This document shows positions 6,660 to 9,136 of a stretch of DNA of 9,136 nucleotides, piece after piece. Within the stretch, counting starts at the first letter, position 1; each line of letters begins with the position of its first letter. Source of the stretch: an uncultured bacterium (lineage in GTDB: Bacteria; Bacteroidota; Bacteroidia; Bacteroidales; Paludibacteraceae). A model generated the notes under the pieces. The model saw only the letters and a list, made by a program, of their open reading frames with translations. It had not been told where the DNA came from and searched no databases. Location of the stretch: assembly GCA_947074225.1 (NCBI GenBank), contig CAMTOX010000053.1, forward strand, positions 1-9,136, in the 5' to 3' direction. The position numbers and the translations under genes were made by a program.

Positions 6660-9082
6660 ATGATAAGAAGAAAACGTTTTATTTTGTTGCTACTCACTAT
6701 GATAGCAGCACTTCCTGCAGTGTCAGGAACTGTGAAGGGACGCGTTGTCGACTCACAAAGGCACCCTTTAGATTATGTCAATGTTGTACTGACTAAAGTG
6801 GGTGGTGAAGCTATTGTGAAAGGTGGGATTACCGATGTTGAAGGAGAATTTATCATTCAGGAAGTGCCTGTGGGTTTATACGACTTGAAAATAAGCTTCA
6901 TTGGCTTTACAGATTATCAGAAGCATGTTGAAATAACGAGCGAAAATCCAATTGTAAATCTTGGCACCATTAAACTTAAAGAAGATGCTACCATGCTTCA
7001 AGGTGTAGAGGTTACAGGCCAAGCCTCTCAAATGCGTTTTGATATCGATAAGAAAGTATTTAATGTAGACCAGAACTTAGCCTCGGCAGGGGCTAGCGCC
7101 TCAGAGATGTTGTCAAATATTCCTTCTGTTGAAGTGGATAATGAGGGAAATGTATCGTTGCGTAATAACTCGAGTGTTGAGGTGTGGATCAATGGTAAAC
7201 CTTCCGGATTAGATGCCGATAACCGCGCACAAATTCTGGAACAGATGCCTGCAGGTTCTATTGAAGCCGTAGAACTAATTACTAACCCTTCGGCAAAATA
7301 TAACCCTGAAGGTACAGCGGGTATTATTAACTTAGTGATGAAAAAAGACCGTAATGCTGGTTATTATGGTAGCGTGCAAGCTGGTGTGAACTACCCTTGG
7401 GGGGCAAAATATCCGGGTGGTAACCTTTCGGCCAATATAAATTATAATAGCTCGTTGGTCGATGCTTATGCAAACATTGGCTACCGATTAATGAATATGG
7501 AGGGTAGCGGTAGTACAGACCGATACACATTTCGTCCAAATAGTTCACGAGGCGATACTTTGTCGCACTTAACGCAGGAAACGTCCGATAACCGTACCTT
7601 TGGAGGGCTCTTTGTACGTGCAGGAGTAGATTTTCATTTAACTCAGAAACAAACACTCGGTGCCTCCTTTACCGGACACTTTGGAATGAACCGTAAAAGT
7701 AGTCTCTCAGAGTATACAATTGAGGATATGATTAACAACAGTTATCAACACTACCGTCGTGATAATTCGGAGAATGGTGGTCGAAACTCTTACAATGTGT
7801 CGTTGGACTATCTTTATGAGATTGATCGCAAAGGTTCAGAATGGCGTTCTTCATTGTCTTACTCTAACAACAGCCATCACAATAGTTCAATCTATAATCA
7901 ATATTACCTCTCTAATAATGGTATCGATTATAAGCAGTTTCAGCAGAATAATGTGAATAATCAAGGGGCAGAGTTTAAGTCGGACTATGTTCAGAAATTT
8001 CAAGAAAATATGAAGTTAGAGGTAGGATTGTTTGGTTCATGGAGAGATAGATTCTCACCTTCCAGAGCCTACGATCTATATAATAATGATATGGACTCTA
8101 CTTTGGTACAATATAACGACTATCGGTATACTGAGTATATAGCTGCCCTTTATGCTACTTTTGGTGCTAAGTTTGGTAATTTTAGTTTCCAAGCAGGTTT
8201 ACGTGGTGAGTATACTAATACCTTTATTCAAACACGCGATGCTTCCGATTTAGCTTATCAGACCACCACTCGTAGTTATTTTGAGCTCTATCCAACAGCC
8301 TATCTCTCTTATGCGTTACCACGTAATAACGAGATTCAGTTAAACTATACCCGTCGTATAAATCGTCCACGTGGCCGCCAGTTAAATGCATATCGTGATT
8401 TAAGTGACTCTACCGATATATCATTTGGTAACCCTTGGTTAAATCCTGAATTTGCAAGTGCCGTAGAGTTTAACTATATCAAGACTTGGGACAATCATGC
8501 TCTTTCAGGTTCGCTCTATTACCGATATATGGACGATGTGATACAACGTGTACGTTTCATTGGTGCCGACAATGTTATGTACTCAACTTTTGAAAATATT
8601 GCCGAGCAGCATACCGGAGGTTTAGAGCTCGTAGCCAAGAACAGAATTGCTAAATGGTTTAATCTCACTTCGACTGTTAATCTTTACTACTCCTTAATGG
8701 AAGATGTATATTACGATTCAAATTTAGATGGAATTCCCGACCTCTTAACCCCTCGCACGGAAGGTTTCTCTTGGAGTGTTCGTTTAATGGGTAACTTCCT
8801 ATTTGGAAAAGGATTCTCAGGGCAAATTACCGGTGGTTATAACTCACCACGTGTTATTGCACAAGGAGAGGCTAAGGCGACCTACCGAATGGATATTGGT
8901 GTTCGCAAGACATTCTTAGACCGTAAATTAGTGCTGGCACTGAACGTACGCGACCTATTGCAGTCGCATGGATGGCGTAATATTACCTATAGCGACACCT
9001 TCTGGCAAGATTACGAGCGTCAAGGGCATGGTACAATGATAGGTCTTTCTGTAACCTATAATTTTGGAAATATGAATCAGCG
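6660..9082 (+). CDS. Outer membrane beta-barrel protein, TonB-dependent-receptor-like, 3'-truncated
   Basis: 807 residues can be read up to Q (codon 9078-9080), plus two bases of the next codon. Everything beyond that is adapter. The N-terminus (MIRRKRFILLLLTMIAALPAVSG) is a signal peptide with cleavage near residue 22-23, which supports the ATG at 6660. A carboxypeptidase-regulatory-like beta-sandwich follows at about 23-106 (VKGRVVDSQ ... GLYDLKISFIGF). A plug-like domain spans about 110-228 and contains SEMLSNIPSVEVD and ITNPSAKYNPEGTAGIINLVMKK, hallmarks of this Bacteroidetes receptor group. From about 232 to the end there are alternating beta-strands rich in Tyr, Asn and Ser, typical of a large outer membrane barrel. 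The last strand (GLSVTYNFGN) looks like the barrel's closing strand, so probably only a short polar tail is missing. No SusD-like partner is visible and the ligand is unknown. A TonB-dependent uptake role is inferred from family. Confidence 0.9.
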
Positions 9083-9136
9083 AGATCGGAAGAGCACACG
9101 GCTGAACTCCAGTCACATTCAGAAATCTCGTATGCC
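9083..9136 (+). other. Illumina TruSeq adapter and index contamination at contig end
   Basis: The final 54 bases are synthetic. AGATCGGAAGAGCACACG at 9083-9100 begins the standard TruSeq index-side adapter. The match continues through CTGAACTCCAGTCAC (9102-9116), with one difference at 9101 (G where the adapter has T). An 8-base index, ATTCAGAA, is at 9117-9124 and the P7-flank start ATCTCGTATGCC is at 9125-9136. The index equals what I recall as TruSeq HT D705. In the receptor gene's frame the adapter reads as the familiar artefact peptide DRKSTRLNSSH. These bases should be trimmed. Confidence 0.98.

Noticed and set aside
7327..7956. Open frames opposite to or out of phase with the receptor gene (minus 7327-7656, plus 7759-7956)
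   Set aside because: They overlap a continuous receptor frame with clear plug and barrel features, and their translations show no recognisable domain or start context.
9071..9136. Right end as an attachment site, recombination junction or natural C-terminal tail
   Set aside because: The bases match a commercial sequencing adapter, index and flow-cell flank in the correct order, which explains the whole segment.

Overview
The window looks like one end of a contig from a member of the phylum Bacteroidetes (Bacteroidota), most likely order Bacteroidales. Three things point there: a secreted protein with a Type IX secretion (T9SS) C-terminal sorting domain, -7 promoter boxes of the Bacteroidetes form TAnnTTTG, and a SusC/TonB-receptor-like outer membrane protein with an N-terminal carboxypeptidase-regulatory-like domain. 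Leucyl-tRNA synthetase also has the zinc-less, insertion-bearing form I associate with this phylum. Genus cannot be read from the sequence. The DNA is moderately AT-rich.

Layout. (1) Positions 1-1880 (+) hold the 3' part of a large T9SS cargo protein, cut by the left edge. (2) Positions 1881-2267 have no gene: a strong hairpin terminator after the cargo gene, about 160 unassigned bases, a second very strong hairpin terminator, and the leuS promoter and leader. (3) leuS (2268-5024) and a YitT-family membrane protein (5080-5946) lie 55 nt apart with no terminator or promoter visible between them, so they are probably cotranscribed. (4) A hairpin at 5953-5999 lies between convergent yitT-like and coaD (6495-6049, minus) and has T-rich flanks on both strands. 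(5) coaD has a good Bacteroidetes promoter and diverges from an outer membrane beta-barrel/TonB-receptor-like gene that starts at 6660 and runs off the right end.

The last 54 bases (9083-9136) are not genomic. They match the Illumina TruSeq read-2-side adapter, an 8-base index (ATTCAGAA) and the start of the P7 flank, with one mismatch. The reading frame of the receptor gene happens to stay open through the adapter, so an automatic annotation would carry a false C-terminal tail. True sequence ends at about 9082.

Functionally this is mostly ordinary chromosome: translation (leuS), coenzyme A synthesis (coaD), one membrane protein of unknown substrate, and two cell-surface proteins. I found no convincing new system. 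The points worth checking are the adapter end, the unassigned segment between two same-strand terminators, a short perfect palindrome in the leuS leader, and a possible ECF-sigma-type promoter before the receptor gene.
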